The translations under genes and the position numbers were made by a program. A DNA stretch of 5,488 nucleotides from Saprospirales bacterium. GTDB taxonomy: Bacteria > Bacteroidota > Bacteroidia > Chitinophagales > Saprospiraceae. The notes beneath the pieces were generated by a model. That model had not been told where the DNA came from and made no database searches. It saw only the letters and a list, made by a program, of their open reading frames with translations. The stretch lies in contig PWJP01000203.1 of assembly GCA_003559985.1 (NCBI GenBank), forward strand, positions 1-5,488. The letters run 5' to 3'. This document shows, piece by piece, positions 4,630-5,488 of this stretch; within the stretch, counting starts at the first letter, position 1, and every line of letters begins with the position of its first letter.

Positions 4630-5488
4630 TTACTCCTTTTGGTTCGAAGATGATGATTCAGATTTTTTGTCCTCCCACTTTTTAATCATTTGTTGTTCGT
4701 AGGAGTTTCCTCCTGGTTGATAAAGTTCGGTATGCGGGATGTCCTCTGGAAAATAGTTTTGGGGCACATAGTTGTTTGGATAGTCGTGGGGATAATCGTA
4801 ATCCTTTCCGTGACCGAGTTCCCTGCTCAATTTGTCCGGTGCATTTCGGAGGTGCTTCGGGACCGGAGAGTTGGGATATTTTCTCACCAGGTCTCTTGCG
4901 CTGTGCATGGCCAGGTAGGCCGAATTGGATTTTGGTGAACAGGCCAGGTAGATGGCGGTCTGGGTCATGGGAATGGCTGCTTCGGGAAGACCGGTATTGA
5001 TGGCTGCATGCATGCAGGAGTTTGCCAGCAAAAGTGCATTGGGATTGGCGAGACCTATATCCTCTGAAGCTGAGATGATCATTCGCCTGCAAATAAACTT
5101 GATGTCTTCCCCGCCTTCCAGCATTCGGTGCAGCCAGTAGATGGAAGCGTCGGGGTCGCTACCCCGGATGCTTTTGATAAAAGCCGATATGATATCGTAG
5201 TGTTGGTCGCCAGCCTTATCGTATTCCGGAAGGATATTGACCAGTACCTCCCGGGTCATTTCGTTATCGAGGGTCAGTTCCTTTTTACCGCCCTTGGTTT
5301 TTGCTGCAACCACGCTTTCAAGGCCATGAAGCAATTTCCTAACATCTCCACCCGAAGCCCTGAGGAGTTCATCGGTTTCCTTTACTTCAATCTTGATCTT
5401 ATTGAGTATTTGATCTTTTTCAATAGCCTTTTGAAGGATTCGCTCCAGTTCAGCCTTGCCGAGTTGCTCAAATTTATAGACCCTGCAG
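4630..5488 (-). CDS. rarA: Replication-associated recombination protein A (RarA/MgsA), C-terminal part
   Basis: RarA (MgsA, the bacterial WRNIP1/Mgs1 homologue) is a tetrameric AAA+ ATPase acting at stalled replication forks. The frame runs without a stop to the window edge, giving 285 residues; homologues are about 420-430, so roughly the first 140 or more, with Walker A, Walker B and the arginine finger, lie outside. The first visible residues, CRVYKFEQL, match the family's SRCQVY(V)L segment just after the finger. Next come the AAA+ lid with the sensor-2 motif ASGGDVRKLLHGLE (44-57), the helical tetramerisation region YDKAGDQHYDIISAFIKS, SIYWLHRMLEGGED, RRMIISASEDIGLANP, and the signature HLRNAPDKLSRELGHGKDY followed by YPHDYPNNYVPQNYFPED. 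A serine/lysine-rich tail (KSESSSSNQKE) ends it at TAA 4630-4632. The in-frame TTG at 5332-5334 is an internal Leu of the sensor-2 helix, not a start. Identification is secure. Confidence 0.95.
   Translation of the reverse strand, partial: CRVYKFEQLGKAELERILQKAIEKDQILNKIKIEVKETDELLRASGGDVRKLLHGLESVVAAKTKGGKKELTLDNEMTREVLVNILPEYDKAGDQHYDIISAFIKSIRGSDPDASIYWLHRMLEGGEDIKFICRRMIISASEDIGLANPNALLLANSCMHAAINTGLPEAAIPMTQTAIYLACSPKSNSAYLAMHSARDLVRKYPNSPVPKHLRNAPDKLSRELGHGKDYDYPHDYPNNYVPQNYFPEDIPHTELYQPGGNSYEQQMIKKWEDKKSESSSSNQKE

Noticed and set aside
4682..5092. Minus-strand open frame of 136 codons
   Set aside because: It is an alternate frame of rarA; its peptide is rich in Ser, Arg and His with no domain, while the rarA frame matches its family throughout.
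5483..5488. Window ends exactly on CTGCAG, a PstI site
   Set aside because: A clone boundary is possible, but the left end shows no matching site and a six-base palindrome at an edge can occur by chance.

Overview
The window looks like an ordinary chromosomal segment of a Bacteroidota (Bacteroidetes) bacterium. The evidence is the protein families (a futalosine-hydrolase-like protein, a Bacteroidota-type outer-membrane barrel, and an acyl-CoA dehydrogenase and a RarA of the type common in that phylum), TAnnTTTG-type promoter boxes, and A-rich rather than Shine-Dalgarno leaders before most starts. No mobile element, CRISPR array, tRNA or rRNA is visible, and no gene looks foreign to its neighbours.

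Layout, left to right. A plus-strand reading frame appears to end at base 68 and overlaps tail to tail with a minus-strand gene for a divergent futalosine hydrolase / nucleosidase-family protein (54-725). Upstream of that, on the same strand, is a signal-peptide-bearing outer-membrane beta-barrel protein (837-1640), possibly preceded by a 16-codon leader ORF. A 245-bp divergent region follows, with a promoter box facing each way and a perfect 9-bp inverted repeat placed over both promoters. It leads on the plus strand into a secreted M19 membrane-dipeptidase-family peptidase (1886-3115) with every expected metal ligand. This gene converges on a minus-strand acyl-CoA dehydrogenase (3222-4391) across a 106-bp gap holding two small hairpins. 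After a 238-bp spacer comes the C-terminal two thirds of rarA (4630 to the window edge), also on the minus strand.

The genes do not form one pathway. They cover menaquinone-related nucleoside cleavage (uncertain), envelope structure, dipeptide hydrolysis in the periplasm, acyl-CoA oxidation, and replication-fork maintenance. Three natural reading frames begin with TTG if extended maximally (1658, 1856, 5334). Signal-peptide position or family homology shows that the first two should start at ATG 1640 and ATG 1886, and that the third is an internal codon of rarA.

I found no clear undescribed system. The points most worth a second look are the altered catalytic and ribose-binding motifs of the futalosine-hydrolase-like protein, the inverted repeat in the divergent promoter region, and the possible leader peptide before the outer-membrane protein.
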